Of a DNA stretch of 64,000 nt, positions 45,268 to 54,769 are shown one piece after another. How positions within the stretch are numbered: position 1 is the first letter of the stretch; every line of letters starts with the position of its first letter. Source of the stretch: Qipengyuania gelatinilytica. Lineage in GTDB: Bacteria; Pseudomonadota; Alphaproteobacteria; Sphingomonadales; Sphingomonadaceae. Where the stretch lies: contig NZ_CP081294.1 of NCBI RefSeq assembly GCF_019711315.1, forward strand, positions 2,480,001-2,544,000, in the 5' to 3' direction. The notes beneath the pieces were generated by a model, which was not told where the DNA came from, made no database searches, and saw nothing but the letters and a program-made list of their open reading frames with translations. The position numbers were made by a program, and so were the translations under genes.

Positions 45268-46158
45268 ATGGAGAGTTTTTCGAGCAATCGGCGTTCGCCG
45301 AACAGCATGCGGCCCATGCTGCTTGCCACGGCGGCCTCTTTTGTTCTCGGGGCAGCTGTCGCAGGCTACTTCACCTGGCGCTCGTCCGGTGCGGATGAGA
45401 CCGGTAACGCGCAGACCGAGCAGCCGCAGGCCGCGCTGACGACGGAAGCCGCCGACGACGGTCCGACACCGAGCCCGAGCGCCAGCCCGAGCGAGGTTTC
45501 GGTCGAGGATGTCGAGCGCGTGGCCGAACAGCAGGGCGGCATCGACCAGCGCCTTGCCGCCGCCGAACAGCGCCTGACCCGGCTCGACCTCCAGGCACAG
45601 GCCGCCGCGGGCAATGCCGCAAGGTCCGAAGGCCTGCTGATTGCATTCGCCATCCGCCGCGCCATCGATCGCGGTGCGGAATTGGGCTACTTGTCTGACC
45701 AGCTGCGTCTGCGCTTCGGCGATGCGCTGCCCAATGCGGTCAACACGATCATCACCTTCTCGCGCGAACCGGTCACACTCGACCAGCTCATCGCCCGTCT
45801 CGACGGACTCGCGCCCCAGCTGCAATCGGGTGACGATCGCGGCGGGTTCGAACGCTTCACACAGGAACTTGGCGCCCTGTTCACGGTGCGACGCGAAAGC
45901 GCGCCTTCGCCGCAGCCTGAAAAACGGATCGAGCGGGCGCGCCTGTTCCTGCTGAGCGGACGGCCCGACGATGCCGTGGCCGAGGTGCGCAACCTGCCGG
46001 GCGCCTCGCAGGCTGAGCAATGGCTGCGCGATGCGGAACGCTATGCCTCGACGCAGCGTGCGCTGGACCTGATCGAAACCGCAGCCGTGCTTGAACCGCG
46101 CCGCCTGCGCGATGGTGCGGGTAACCGTATTTCGCAGCCAAGCCCCGTAGACGAATAA
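45268..46158 (+). CDS. Mic60/mitofilin-like inner-membrane protein
   Basis: A 296-residue protein with a short cytoplasmic N-terminus, one membrane helix (LLATAASFVLGAAVAGYF, about residues 18-35), a Ser/Pro/acidic linker, a helical coiled-coil-prone middle (QQGGIDQRLAAAEQRLTRL) and a C-terminal segment RARLFLLSGRPDDAVAEVR followed by AEQWLRDAERYASTQRALD, which resembles the mitofilin signature. Alphaproteobacterial Mic60 genes are known to lie beside hemD, as here. In those bacteria Mic60 shapes the inner membrane and contacts the outer membrane assembly machinery. ATG 45268 has GGAACGGAG upstream; a GTG five codons earlier is less likely. The family call relies on context and a weak signature. 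Confidence 0.65.
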   Translation: MESFSSNRRSPNSMRPMLLATAASFVLGAAVAGYFTWRSSGADETGNAQTEQPQAALTTEAADDGPTPSPSASPSEVSVEDVERVAEQQGGIDQRLAAAEQRLTRLDLQAQAAAGNAARSEGLLIAFAIRRAIDRGAELGYLSDQLRLRFGDALPNAVNTIITFSREPVTLDQLIARLDGLAPQLQSGDDRGGFERFTQELGALFTVRRESAPSPQPEKRIERARLFLLSGRPDDAVAEVRNLPGASQAEQWLRDAERYASTQRALDLIETAAVLEPRRLRDGAGNRISQPSPVDE

Positions 46159-46172
46159 AACGAAGAGGCGGC

Positions 46173-47387
46173 TCAGGCCTTCATCAATTCGGGCACATCG
46201 CCCGATACGCCGCGCGCTTCGTCCATGAAGAACTTCTTCAGCCAGCCCGAACGCTGCACGCCTGCCATGCCGAAACGGCGCACCGCACTGGCGGTCTTGC
46301 CGGGCACGCCGAAGATGCGGGTAAGCGTATCGGTTGCGCCCATGACCATGATGGAGTCGAGTGCGCGCCACTTCTCGTAACGTTCGAGGACCTGCGCATC
46401 GGCAAGGTCGAGGCCGAGGCGGCGGGCTTCTTCGAGCACCTCCACCAGCGCCCCGACATCGCGCAGGCCGAGGTTCAGGCCCTGTCCGGCAATCGGGTGC
46501 ATGCCGTGGGCACTGTCACCGATCAGCGCCATGCGCTCGCCCACGATCCGCGCTGTGTGCTGGAAGCTCAGCGGGTAAGAAGTGCGGCCACTGTTGAGCG
46601 ACAGCGTGCCGAGAATATCGCCCATGCGCTTCTCGACCTCGGCAAGGAAGGCGCGGTCGCCGAGCTTGAGCACGCCGGCGGCGTCTTTCTCGTCCACGGT
46701 CCAGACAAGGGCGCTGCGGTGCTGGCCTTCGGGGCCGTCGAGCAGCGGCAGGAGCGCGAAGGGACCGTCCTCGTAGAAGATTTCCCAAGCCACGCCTTCG
46801 TGCGGCTTCGAATGGTCAAGGCCGGTGATGATCGCGCGATGCGAATAGTCCCAGCTGGCCATTTTCAGCCCTTCTTCCTCGCGGGTGGGCGAGCCGCGAC
46901 CCTCGGCACCGACCAGGAGGTCCGCTTCCAGCACGGTTCCGTCGCCCAGCGTTGCGCTGACCGAAAAGGCATCGCGGTGGCGGCTGACGACATCCACCGG
47001 GGCGTGCATCGTGATCAGCGGTTCGTTCTTCGCTGCATCGAACAGGGCGATGCGCAGCTGCCGGTTGGCGAACATGCGCCCAAGCGTGCCTTCATGCACT
47101 TCGGGCGTAAAGTCGATCCGGCCCGGTTTCATCTGGTCGAGTACGGCGATGGATTCGATCGGGCAGCCATGCGGCTCCAGCGCTTCGGCAAGGCCGATGT
47201 TGCGGAATAGCCGCCAGCTTGCGGTCGAAATGGCCGATGCGCGGCCATCGAAACCTTCCGCCGTCAGGTCGGCCGGATCGGCCCGATCGACGAGGTGGCT
47301 CGAAAAGCCTTTTTTCGCCGCCGCGAGGGCAAGTGTGGTTCCCACGAGGCCGCCGCCGAGGATGAGCAAGTCGCGCTTGTCTGTCAT
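46173..47387 (-). CDS. UbiH/UbiF/Coq6-family FAD monooxygenase
   Basis: A 404-residue flavin hydroxylase of ubiquinone biosynthesis. The N-terminal FAD loop is LGGGLVGTTLALAAAKKG, the middle carries LVGAEGRGSPTRE (the DG-like motif), and the C-terminal ALIGDSAHGMHPIAGQGLNL is the GD motif characteristic of ubiquinone hydroxylases. Which ring position it hydroxylates cannot be decided here. ATG 47387 begins the conserved dinucleotide fold; longer frames add only unrelated residues. It diverges from dsbD with only about 25 bases between them, so promoters must overlap. Confidence 0.94.
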   Translation of the reverse strand: MTDKRDLLILGGGLVGTTLALAAAKKGFSSHLVDRADPADLTAEGFDGRASAISTASWRLFRNIGLAEALEPHGCPIESIAVLDQMKPGRIDFTPEVHEGTLGRMFANRQLRIALFDAAKNEPLITMHAPVDVVSRHRDAFSVSATLGDGTVLEADLLVGAEGRGSPTREEEGLKMASWDYSHRAIITGLDHSKPHEGVAWEIFYEDGPFALLPLLDGPEGQHRSALVWTVDEKDAAGVLKLGDRAFLAEVEKRMGDILGTLSLNSGRTSYPLSFQHTARIVGERMALIGDSAHGMHPIAGQGLNLGLRDVGALVEVLEEARRLGLDLADAQVLERYEKWRALDSIMVMGATDTLTRIFGVPGKTASAVRRFGMAGVQRSGWLKKFFMDEARGVSGDVPELMKA

Positions 47388-47412
47388 GGGGGCAGTCCCT
47401 AATGCGCTCTGT

Positions 47413-49500
47413 GTGACCGAGGCAAGGACATTGGACGCAGCGCGCGGCATCTGGCTTGCATTTGTTGCGGCACTGGTGCTGCTATTTCCCGCCGTCGTCT
47501 GCGCGCAGGAAGCACGTTTCGGTGATGAGAATATCGCGGTCGAATTGCGCAGCGATGGACCGCCAGTCCCTGGTGAAACCTGGATGCTGGCGCTGGAGTT
47601 TACGCCCAGCAGCAGGGAATGGCACGGTTACTGGTCGAATCCTGGAGATGCAGGGCAAGGCATGGCGCTTCTCCTCGACCTGCCCGAGGGATGGGTGGCG
47701 GGTGAGCCGCTGTATCCCGTGCCGCAAACCCTCGTGATCTCGGAACTGATGAATCACATCTACGAGGGCGAGCATGCGGTCCTCGTGCCGGTCGATGTGC
47801 CCGCCGATGCGGCAGTGGGAAATATCGCGCCGATCACCGGCTTCGTCTCCTACCTCGCCTGTACCGACAGGCTTTGCGTACCGCAGGATGCGCGTCTTAC
47901 GTTGAGCGAGGGCGGGGATTTTCGGGCATGGCGGGCAGCCATCGCCCCGCCGCTCGACAGTGTTGCAGGATACGAAATCCAGCGCGACCGGCTGCGCATT
48001 GGCATACCGCTTCCGGCTGATCTTGAACTGGGTGATCTGCACCTGTTCCTTGCAGACACGCAAATCGGCGGGTTCGCCCCGCAATATGCCGCGGTCCAGA
48101 CCTATGTTCGCGAAGGCAATTTGCTGGTCGCCGAAATCCCGCTTCGCCGGCTCGCCGGACAGGAAGGCACCGCCTTGCCAGAGCGGATCGGCGGCATCCT
48201 CTCGCTCGGTGACGGACAGGGGCTTCGCTTCGAGGCCGAACAGCGCGACGTACCGCTGGAAGGCGTGAAGCCCATCCGTGGACCGGTCGATATTCCGCCG
48301 CTCTGGATATTGCTGGCAGCCTCGCTGGTCGGAGGATTGCTACTCAACATCATGCCCTGCGTTTTCCCGATCCTCAGCCTCAAGGCGCTCGCGCTCGCCA
48401 AGGCGGGCGGTGACGAGGTTTCTGCAAGGCGCGATGCGCTGGCCTATACCGCGGGCGTGGTGCTGGCCTGTGCCGCCCTCGGCGCGCTGATCCTGCTGCT
48501 GCGTTCGGCGGGCGAGCAGGTGGGCTGGGCCTTCCAGCTTCAGGAGCCGCGCATCGTGGCCGCGCTATTCCTGCTGGCGATTGCGATCACCGCCAACTTC
48601 CTCGGGCTGTTCCAGGTACCCGGAATGGCGATCGCGGGCGGCAAGCCATCTGCAAGGGGTTCCTTCGCGACCGGCTTGCTCGCTGCCTTCGTCGCTACGC
48701 CATGCACCGGCCCCTTCATGGCGCTGGCGCTGGGCGCGGCGCTGGTGCTGCGTCCGATAGAGGGGTTCGCGATCTTCACTGCGCTGGGCGTGGGACTGGC
48801 GCTCCCCTTCCTGCTCATCGGCTTCATCCCCGCTGGGCGGCGCAAACTGCCCAAGCCGGGTCCTTGGATGGAGCGTTTCCGGCGCTGGATGGCGATCCCG
48901 ATGGGGCTCACCGTCCTGGCGCTCGCATGGCTCTTGTGGCGGATTGCCGACGGTTTCTGGCTGACCATTATCGGGATCGTGAGTGTCCTCATGCTCGCGC
49001 TGCTCGCATCGATGGGCCAGCGGCAGGCCAAGGGACTGGGGGCCGAACGGATCTTCTTTGCAGGGATCGTGGCGCTGTCCATCTTCGCGCTGTCCATCGT
49101 GCCGGAACCGGAAGCTCCCGAGCTATCCCCTTCGCAGAGCATCCACGAGCCCTTCGCCTTTTCCGAAAGCGCGCTTGCCGAAGCGCGCACCAGCGGCAAG
49201 CCCGTTTTCGTCTGGTTCACCGCCGACTGGTGCATCACCTGCAAGGTGAACGAACAGGTCGCCATCGAACGCGAAGAGACGCGCGACGCCTTCGCAAGGG
49301 CAGGCGTGATCACGATGCGCGGCGACTGGACGCGCCGGGACGAAGAGATTGCCAGCTTCCTTGCGAAACAGGGCGTGGCGGGCGTGCCGCTTTACCTGTG
49401 GTACGTGCCGGGCGGCGACGCGCAGCAATTGCCGCAGGTGCTTACTCCGGCGATGCTTCGGGATCTGGCAGGGCAGGCATCGTCCCCGCGCAGCGAGTGA
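47413..49500 (+). CDS. dsbD: Thiol:disulfide interchange protein DsbD family
   Basis: A 695-residue membrane reductant shuttle. After a signal sequence (IWLAFVAALVLLFPAVVCAQ) comes a periplasmic DsbC/ScsB-like beta domain (residues about 30-290). Then come eight hydrophobic segments with the redox cysteines in NIMPCVFPILSLKALALAK and VATPCTGPFMALALG, and a C-terminal thioredoxin domain with the CxxC motif in ADWCITCKVNE (about residue 606). It passes electrons from cytoplasmic thioredoxin to periplasmic partners such as cytochrome c maturation proteins. The start is uncertain between GTG 47413 and TTG 47431, the latter with GAGG upstream. Its last 59 bases overlap the convergent lipoprotein gene. 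Confidence 0.92.
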   Translation: MTEARTLDAARGIWLAFVAALVLLFPAVVCAQEARFGDENIAVELRSDGPPVPGETWMLALEFTPSSREWHGYWSNPGDAGQGMALLLDLPEGWVAGEPLYPVPQTLVISELMNHIYEGEHAVLVPVDVPADAAVGNIAPITGFVSYLACTDRLCVPQDARLTLSEGGDFRAWRAAIAPPLDSVAGYEIQRDRLRIGIPLPADLELGDLHLFLADTQIGGFAPQYAAVQTYVREGNLLVAEIPLRRLAGQEGTALPERIGGILSLGDGQGLRFEAEQRDVPLEGVKPIRGPVDIPPLWILLAASLVGGLLLNIMPCVFPILSLKALALAKAGGDEVSARRDALAYTAGVVLACAALGALILLLRSAGEQVGWAFQLQEPRIVAALFLLAIAITANFLGLFQVPGMAIAGGKPSARGSFATGLLAAFVATPCTGPFMALALGAALVLRPIEGFAIFTALGVGLALPFLLIGFIPAGRRKLPKPGPWMERFRRWMAIPMGLTVLALAWLLWRIADGFWLTIIGIVSVLMLALLASMGQRQAKGLGAERIFFAGIVALSIFALSIVPEPEAPELSPSQSIHEPFAFSESALAEARTSGKPVFVWFTADWCITCKVNEQVAIEREETRDAFARAGVITMRGDWTRRDEEIASFLAKQGVAGVPLYLWYVPGGDAQQLPQVLTPAMLRDLAGQASSPRSE

Positions 49501-49984
49501 TGAACTCGGCCGGCTGGCGGCTGGCGTTGAGGATCATCGAACCTGCCCCCGGAATGGTCGCCTCGATACTGCGCGGGCCGGTCAGCACTTCCAGCCTCGG
49601 ATCGTCGGCACGGACCGAGCCGCGCCACAGCCATGCATCGCCTTCCTCATGCGCGTCGATAAAGAAGCGTTCGACGTGGCCGTTGCCGATCAGCGCCAGC
49701 ACTGCCTTCGCATCCTCGTCTGCCGCGACATAGCGCCGGTAGACCAGTTCCTCTCCTTCGCATGCCAGCGAGAAGAGCGGCATTTCCCCGGGCTTGCCGT
49801 AGAGCAGGCGCCCGCTCTGTTCGCTGCGCACCCATGCGGCACCTTGCGTATCGGGCGAGGCGACGGGGGTGGCAGGTGCGCGCCTCTCGTCGGTGATCTG
49901 CGTGCGCGAGACATAGTCGTCCGAAGCGGGCGGCTTGCAGGCGGACAGCAGGGTAAGCGCACACAGCGCGGTGAGGCGAAGCAT
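49442..49984 (-). CDS. Hypothetical lipoprotein
   Basis: A 180-residue protein with a clear lipoprotein signal (ALTLLSAC, cysteine at residue 16). The rest is a small alpha/beta domain with FSLACEGEELVYRRYV and SIEATIPGAGSMILN and two conserved-looking cysteines. I do not recognise a family. Its 3' end overlaps the end of dsbD by 59 bases on the other strand. It is followed on the left by nothing on the same strand and preceded by the S10 peptidase gene, 32 bases upstream, with which it may be cotranscribed. Confidence 0.8.
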   Translation of the reverse strand: MLRLTALCALTLLSACKPPASDDYVSRTQITDERRAPATPVASPDTQGAAWVRSEQSGRLLYGKPGEMPLFSLACEGEELVYRRYVAADEDAKAVLALIGNGHVERFFIDAHEEGDAWLWRGSVRADDPRLEVLTGPRSIEATIPGAGSMILNASRQPAEFITRCAGTMPALPDPEASPE

Positions 49985-50016
49985 GGTGCCGAGCTATGCC
50001 AGCACACACATCGCGG

Positions 50017-51510
50017 TCAACGCGCCCGGATGAATTCGCGCAGGTCGTTGCTGAGTTTTACCCGGTCCTCGTCACGCACATACATCATGTGGCCGGCGTC
50101 GTAATATTTGAACGTCAGCCGGTCCTGCGGGATGCCGAAGCGATTGAGCGAATATTCCGCGCCGAAAAACGGCGTCGCGAAATCGTACCAACCTTGCGCG
50201 TTGAACAGGCGCAGCTGCGAATTCTCGCGCATGGCCCTGCCGATCAGCGGGGCGACATTGAGATAGGCATTACGGCCCCGGCCATTGTTCATCGACCAGT
50301 CCCAGTACTGACCCGGCTCGCGACCGATCGACTGGTACTCACGGTCGGTCTCGAAGCCGAGGCCATCGCGCAGCCAGCTGTTCACCGCCGCCGTATAGCC
50401 TGCATCGATGCCGTAGAAACTGGGGTCGTTATCCGGCGTCTCGCCTGCATTGTCATAGTCGCGGCCCGTATAGCGCGCATCGAGGCGGCCGATGGTCAGC
50501 CCTCGGTCGCGCAGCAATTCCTTGTAGAAACGCTGGCTTGTGACCCGCAGGTTCGCCTGGTCGAGATATTCCTCCGAAAGGCCCGTCAGGCGCGAGAGTT
50601 CTGCGCGCACCGCCGCGCGTTCGGCGTCGGGCAGATCCTGTCCCTTCAGCAGTGCAGTCGCGAAGGGTCCGATGGCGAACTGGCGCGCTTCCTCGGCAAT
50701 GGCCTCGACCGAAGGTGCCTGCACCTTGCCGTGATAATAGGCCGCTGCGGCCATGTTCGGCAGCGTGACGATATAGGCCATTTCGTTGCCCGGCGTCGGC
50801 TCGCGTCCGGCAAGATCGAGGATGGTCGAGACGAGGATCAGGCCGTTCAGGGCGACGTCGTTGAAGGTCCCGCCTTCCAGCTCGTCCACCACCATCGCCG
50901 TGCGGGTGGTGCCGTAGCTCTCGCCGCCGAGATATTTGGGGCTGTTCCAGCGGCCATTGTCGTTGATCCAGCGCCTGATGACCTGCGCCACGGCGCGCGC
51001 GTCCTGCCTCAATCCGTAGTATTTCTCCGGATCGGTGCCCTTGGTCAGGAAGCTGAAGCCGGTGCCCGGCGGATCGATGAACACGAGATCGGCAACGTCG
51101 AGCAGGCTCTCGGGATTTTCGAGGATCGGGTAGGGCGGCGCACCATCGTCGCGCGCATCGGACGGGATGCCAACCCTCTTCGGCCCCCAGGCGCCCATCT
51201 GCAGCCAGACCGAACCCGAACCCGGCCCGCCGTTGTAGATGAAGAAAACGGGGCGCGAGGTATCGCGCGGGCTCTTCACATAGCTCGTGGTGACGATGAC
51301 CGCTTCCTGCTTGCCGTCATCGCCCTCGAGGATCGTCTCGCTGACCGTGGCAGTATAGGACATGCGCTGCCCGCCGAAAGTGCCGGTGAGGCTGCGCGAC
51401 TTGACCTGCGGCTCGATCTGTTCGGCCGGGGGAGCGCCGGGCTTCTCCTGCGCAGAGAGAGGGGCGGATAAGGCGAGAACCGCAGCGGCGGCGAGCAGGC
51501 GGGTGATCAT
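50017..51510 (-). CDS. Peptidase S10 (serine carboxypeptidase-like)
   Basis: A 497-residue exported alpha/beta-hydrolase peptidase with a signal peptide (residues 1-20, ending LSAQ). The oxyanion region FFIYNGGPGSGS, the nucleophile Ser198 in GGESYGT, a candidate aspartate in GWYDFATPFFGAEY and the histidine in YDAGHMMYV near the C-terminus complete the S10 triad. It removes C-terminal residues from peptides in the periplasm or outside the cell. It is 61 bases behind the methyltransferase gene on the same strand. Confidence 0.93.
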   Translation of the reverse strand: MITRLLAAAAVLALSAPLSAQEKPGAPPAEQIEPQVKSRSLTGTFGGQRMSYTATVSETILEGDDGKQEAVIVTTSYVKSPRDTSRPVFFIYNGGPGSGSVWLQMGAWGPKRVGIPSDARDDGAPPYPILENPESLLDVADLVFIDPPGTGFSFLTKGTDPEKYYGLRQDARAVAQVIRRWINDNGRWNSPKYLGGESYGTTRTAMVVDELEGGTFNDVALNGLILVSTILDLAGREPTPGNEMAYIVTLPNMAAAAYYHGKVQAPSVEAIAEEARQFAIGPFATALLKGQDLPDAERAAVRAELSRLTGLSEEYLDQANLRVTSQRFYKELLRDRGLTIGRLDARYTGRDYDNAGETPDNDPSFYGIDAGYTAAVNSWLRDGLGFETDREYQSIGREPGQYWDWSMNNGRGRNAYLNVAPLIGRAMRENSQLRLFNAQGWYDFATPFFGAEYSLNRFGIPQDRLTFKYYDAGHMMYVRDEDRVKLSNDLREFIRAR

Positions 51511-51571
51511 GGCCCTGCTATGGCGGCGGAAAGGAAGCGGGTAAAGTGTCCGCTCCCTCTGCCGCTATTCC

Positions 51572-52366
51572 TTATTCCTTCGCAGATGGCTTCACGAATT
51601 TCATCACGAACCGATCGGTCTTGCCACGGATTTCCGGCGCGAAGACGCTGGTTTCGCGGTCGTCTTCGGGATTGGCGAGCATATCGCTTTCAGCCTCGAG
51701 GACGAAGCCGGCCCGTTCGAGATCGGCGCGGACCACTGCGGGGTCGATCCGGTGGTAATCGTCGACGGTCTTGCGGGTATCGCCCGGATTGCCGGCATGA
51801 TCGATCACACCCACAACGCCGCCGGGTTTCATCGCTTTATACAGGCTGGCAAGGTATGCATCGGGATCGGTGCGGGACATCTTGTACTGCTCGGATTCCC
51901 AATAAAGGTCGTGATAATTCAGGTTCATGATCGCGAAATCGAAGCGCTCGGCATCCGTTGCGAATTCCTCGAAGGGATAGCGTTCGAGAACGATACCGGG
52001 CTCACGTTGCGACAATGCGGTCCACGCCTCCTCATCGAAGAACTGGTCGGGTTCCAGCGCAGTCACACTGCCATTCTCGCCGACAGCCTTGGCGAGGATT
52101 TCCGCCCAGTATCCGCCGCCCGACATGAGGTCGGCAGCCGCATCGCCTTCCTGAATGCCGAGAAACGCCAGGACTTCGGCGGGCTTGCGGTTCTCGTCGA
52201 GCGCGCGCGCTTGCTCGGGACGAGCTTCGTTGGCGACAGCTGCCGCGAGCGTATCGGCCGAGACGGTTTGCGCGGCCTCGACTTGGGCAGTGCTCTCTTC
52301 TGCCGGTTGCGAACAGGCGGCCAGCGACAGTGCCAGCGCCGTGGTCAGGATCAGGTGCGGTTTCAC
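51572..52366 (-). CDS. Lipoprotein-type class I methyltransferase (COG4798-like)
   Basis: A 264-residue protein in which a Rossmann-type methyltransferase domain follows a lipoprotein signal (LILTTALALSLAAC). The SAM-binding region is AADLMSGGGYWAEILAKAVG, with EPDQFFDEEAW as the acidic loop after strand 2, FDFAIMNLNYHDLYW as motif IV-like and MKPGGVVGVIDHAG as the post-motif strand. The usual D-x-G-x-G-x-G is degenerate. Similar exported methyltransferase-like proteins exist, but how they would obtain SAM outside the cytoplasm is unclear. The GTG start at 52366 has AAGGGGAGAG upstream; an ATG at 52384 lies inside an inverted repeat and is less likely. Confidence 0.85.
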   Translation of the reverse strand: MKPHLILTTALALSLAACSQPAEESTAQVEAAQTVSADTLAAAVANEARPEQARALDENRKPAEVLAFLGIQEGDAAADLMSGGGYWAEILAKAVGENGSVTALEPDQFFDEEAWTALSQREPGIVLERYPFEEFATDAERFDFAIMNLNYHDLYWESEQYKMSRTDPDAYLASLYKAMKPGGVVGVIDHAGNPGDTRKTVDDYHRIDPAVVRADLERAGFVLEAESDMLANPEDDRETSVFAPEIRGKTDRFVMKFVKPSAKE

Positions 52367-52376
52367 GGTTCTCTCC

Positions 52377-52393
52377 CCTTGCATATTGCAAGG
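52377..52393 (-). promoter_or_regulatory. Inverted repeat upstream of the methyltransferase gene
   Basis: CCTTGCA (52377-52383) and TGCAAGG (52387-52393) are perfect arms around TAT, ending 10 bases before the GTG start and overlapping the start of the ribosome binding site. It could be an operator or a hairpin limiting translation. Confidence 0.35.
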
Positions 52394-52473
52394 AGGAGCT
52401 TGGACCTCGCGCAGGGAGGTGGGAAGGGCTTCAGCCTACGTTGGTCGAGAGCGCGGGGGCGCTGGTCGAAGTC

Positions 52474-54669
52474 TTACGGCTTGCCGCCCATCCGTTTGTA
52501 GCGCGTCTTGCCGTAGCGGGTCTTTCGGGTGCCCGGGCGGCCTGCATCGCTCCTGCCGACGCGCGGAGCCTTCTTCTCCTCGTCGCCAAGGCCAAGCTCG
52601 TCATTCTCGAGGCGTCGGATTTCGTCGCGCAAGCGGCCTGCTTCCTCGAATTCGAGATCGGCAGCAGCGGCGCGCATGCGTTTTTCGAGATCCTCGATAT
52701 AGGCACGAAGGTTGTGGCCGACGAGGTTGTTGCGCTCGTCATCGCCCGTGTCGACGGTGACCCCGTCCTGCGCTGCCGTATGCGCAACGATATCGGCGAT
52801 GTTGCGCTTGATCGTCTTCGGCGTGATGCCGTGTTCTTCGTTATAGGCCTTCTGCTTCTCGCGGCGGCGGTCGGTTTCCGCCATCGCGCGTTCCATCGAA
52901 CCGGTGACACGGTCGGCATAGAGGATCACGCGGCCTTCGACGTTACGCGCGGCGCGGCCGATGGTCTGGACGAGGCTGGTCTCGCTGCGCAGGAAGCCTT
53001 CCTTGTCCGCGTCGAGGATGCAGACGAGGCCGCATTCGGGAATGTCGAGGCCTTCGCGCAGCAGGTTGATGCCCACCAGCACGTCGTAGACGCCGAGGCG
53101 CAGGTCGCGGATCAGCTCGATACGCTCCAGCGTCTCCACGTCGGAGTGCATGTAGCGCACCCTCACGCCCGCCTCGTGCATGAACTCGGTGAGGTCTTCC
53201 GCCATGCGCTTGGTCAGGGTGGTGACAAGCGTGCGATAGCCCTTGGCAGCGGTCTTCTTGCACTCTTCGATGCAGTCCTGGACCTGGTCCTCGACCGGCT
53301 TGATCTCGACCGGCGGGTCGATGAGGCCGGTGGGCCGGATGACCTGTTCGGCAAAGACGCCGCCGGTCTGCTCCATCTCCCACGTGCCCGGTGTGGCCGA
53401 AACGCAGAAGGTCTGCGGGCGCATCGCGTCCCATTCGTTGAAGCGAAGCGGGCGGTTGTCGATGCAGCTGGGCAGGCGGAACCCGTACTCGGCCAGCGTG
53501 ATCTTGCGCCGGTGGTCACCCTTCGCCATCGCGCCGATCTGCGGCACGGTCTGGTGACTTTCGTCGACGAACAGCAGTGCGTTTTCGGGCAGGTATTCGA
53601 ACAGCGTCGGCGGCGGTTCGCCGGGGAGGCGGCCGGTGAGGAAGCGGCTGTAGTTCTCGATCCCGGCACAAGAGCCGGTGGCGGCGATCATCTCGAGATC
53701 GAAATTGGTGCGCTGCTCGAGCCGCTGCGCTTCCAGCAGCTTGCCTTCCTCGTGCAGTTCCTTGAGCCGTTCCTGCAGCTCGAACTTGATGGCCTCGCTA
53801 GCCTGTTTCATCGTCGGGCCGGGCGTGACGTAGTGCGAATTCGCGTAGATCCGCACCTTGTCGAGGCTGGCGCCCTTCTTGCCGGTCAGCGGATCGAATT
53901 CGCTGATTTCCTCGATCTCGTCACCGAAAAAGCTGATGCGCCACGCCATGTCCTCGTAATGCGAGGGGAAGATTTCGAGACTGTCACCGCGCACGCGAAA
54001 ATTGCCGCGCGCGAAGGCAGCGTCGTTGCGCTTGTATTGCAGGGCGACGAGCTTGCGGATCAACTCGCGCTGGTCGACGGTCTCGTCCTTCTTGATGTCG
54101 AAGATCATCGCCGAATAGGTTTCGACCGAGCCGATACCGTAGAGGCAGGAGACCGATGCGACGATGATCACGTCATCGCGCTCAAGCAGCGCGCGCGTGG
54201 CCGAGTGCCGCATCCGGTCGATCGCCTCGTTCACCGAGCTTTCCTTCTCGATGTAGGTGTCCGACCGGGGCACGTAGGCTTCGGGCTGGTAATAGTCGTA
54301 ATAGCTGACGAAATACTCGACCGCGTTCTCCGGGAAGAAGCTCTTGAACTCGCCATAAAGCTGCGCGGCGAGGATCTTGTTTGGCGCGAGGATCAGGGCA
54401 GGGCGCTGCAGTTCCTCGATCACCTTGGCCATGGTGAAGGTCTTGCCCGAGCCGGTGACGCCAAGCAGGACCTGCGTCTGTTCATCCTCGCGCGCCGAGG
54501 CAGTAAGTTCCGCGATCGCGGTCGGCTGGTCGCCGCTGGGCGTATAGTCGCTGACGAGCTTGAACGGCCGGCCGCCCATGGACTTTTCAGGACGCGCGGG
54601 CTTGTGGGGGACGAATTCACCGGTTGTGTCCGGCTCTTCCAGCCCTCTGCGAATTACGAGTTCAGCCAT
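52474..54669 (-). CDS. uvrB: Excinuclease ABC subunit B
   Basis: A 731-residue damage-verification helicase of nucleotide excision repair. Walker A is [17 protein letters not shown] (about residue 68), the damage-probing beta-hairpin is [20 protein letters not shown], Walker B is [14 protein letters not shown], and helicase motifs V/VI are [13 protein letters not shown] and [19 protein letters not shown]. The C-terminal UvrC-interacting UVR motif is present in [21 protein letters not shown] basic tail ([16 protein letters not shown]) extends beyond it. ATG 54669 gives a normal N-terminus; longer upstream frames are unrelated. Confidence 0.97.
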   Translation of the reverse strand: MAELVIRRGLEEPDTTGEFVPHKPARPEKSMGGRPFKLVSDYTPSGDQPTAIAELTASAREDEQTQVLLGVTGSGKTFTMAKVIEELQRPALILAPNKILAAQLYGEFKSFFPENAVEYFVSYYDYYQPEAYVPRSDTYIEKESSVNEAIDRMRHSATRALLERDDVIIVASVSCLYGIGSVETYSAMIFDIKKDETVDQRELIRKLVALQYKRNDAAFARGNFRVRGDSLEIFPSHYEDMAWRISFFGDEIEEISEFDPLTGKKGASLDKVRIYANSHYVTPGPTMKQASEAIKFELQERLKELHEEGKLLEAQRLEQRTNFDLEMIAATGSCAGIENYSRFLTGRLPGEPPPTLFEYLPENALLFVDESHQTVPQIGAMAKGDHRRKITLAEYGFRLPSCIDNRPLRFNEWDAMRPQTFCVSATPGTWEMEQTGGVFAEQVIRPTGLIDPPVEIKPVEDQVQDCIEECKKTAAKGYRTLVTTLTKRMAEDLTEFMHEAGVRVRYMHSDVETLERIELIRDLRLGVYDVLVGINLLREGLDIPECGLVCILDADKEGFLRSETSLVQTIGRAARNVEGRVILYADRVTGSMERAMAETDRRREKQKAYNEEHGITPKTIKRNIADIVAHTAAQDGVTVDTGDDERNNLVGHNLRAYIEDLEKRMRAAAADLEFEEAGRLRDEIRRLENDELGLGDEEKKAPRVGRSDAGRPGTRKTRYGKTRYKRMGGKP

Positions 54670-54769
54670 GCGCGCACATATGGGGTACGCCACAAGAGGG
54701 TGCAATGACGGCTTGTGCCAGGCCAGCCGCTTGCCTAGCCTTGGGGACGAAGAAAACCGGAGATTTCCT

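Noticed and set aside
52330..54708. A 790-codon open frame on the plus strand across uvrB
   Set aside because: Antisense to uvrB, whose helicase motifs are all in place; the frame is a by-product of codon bias.
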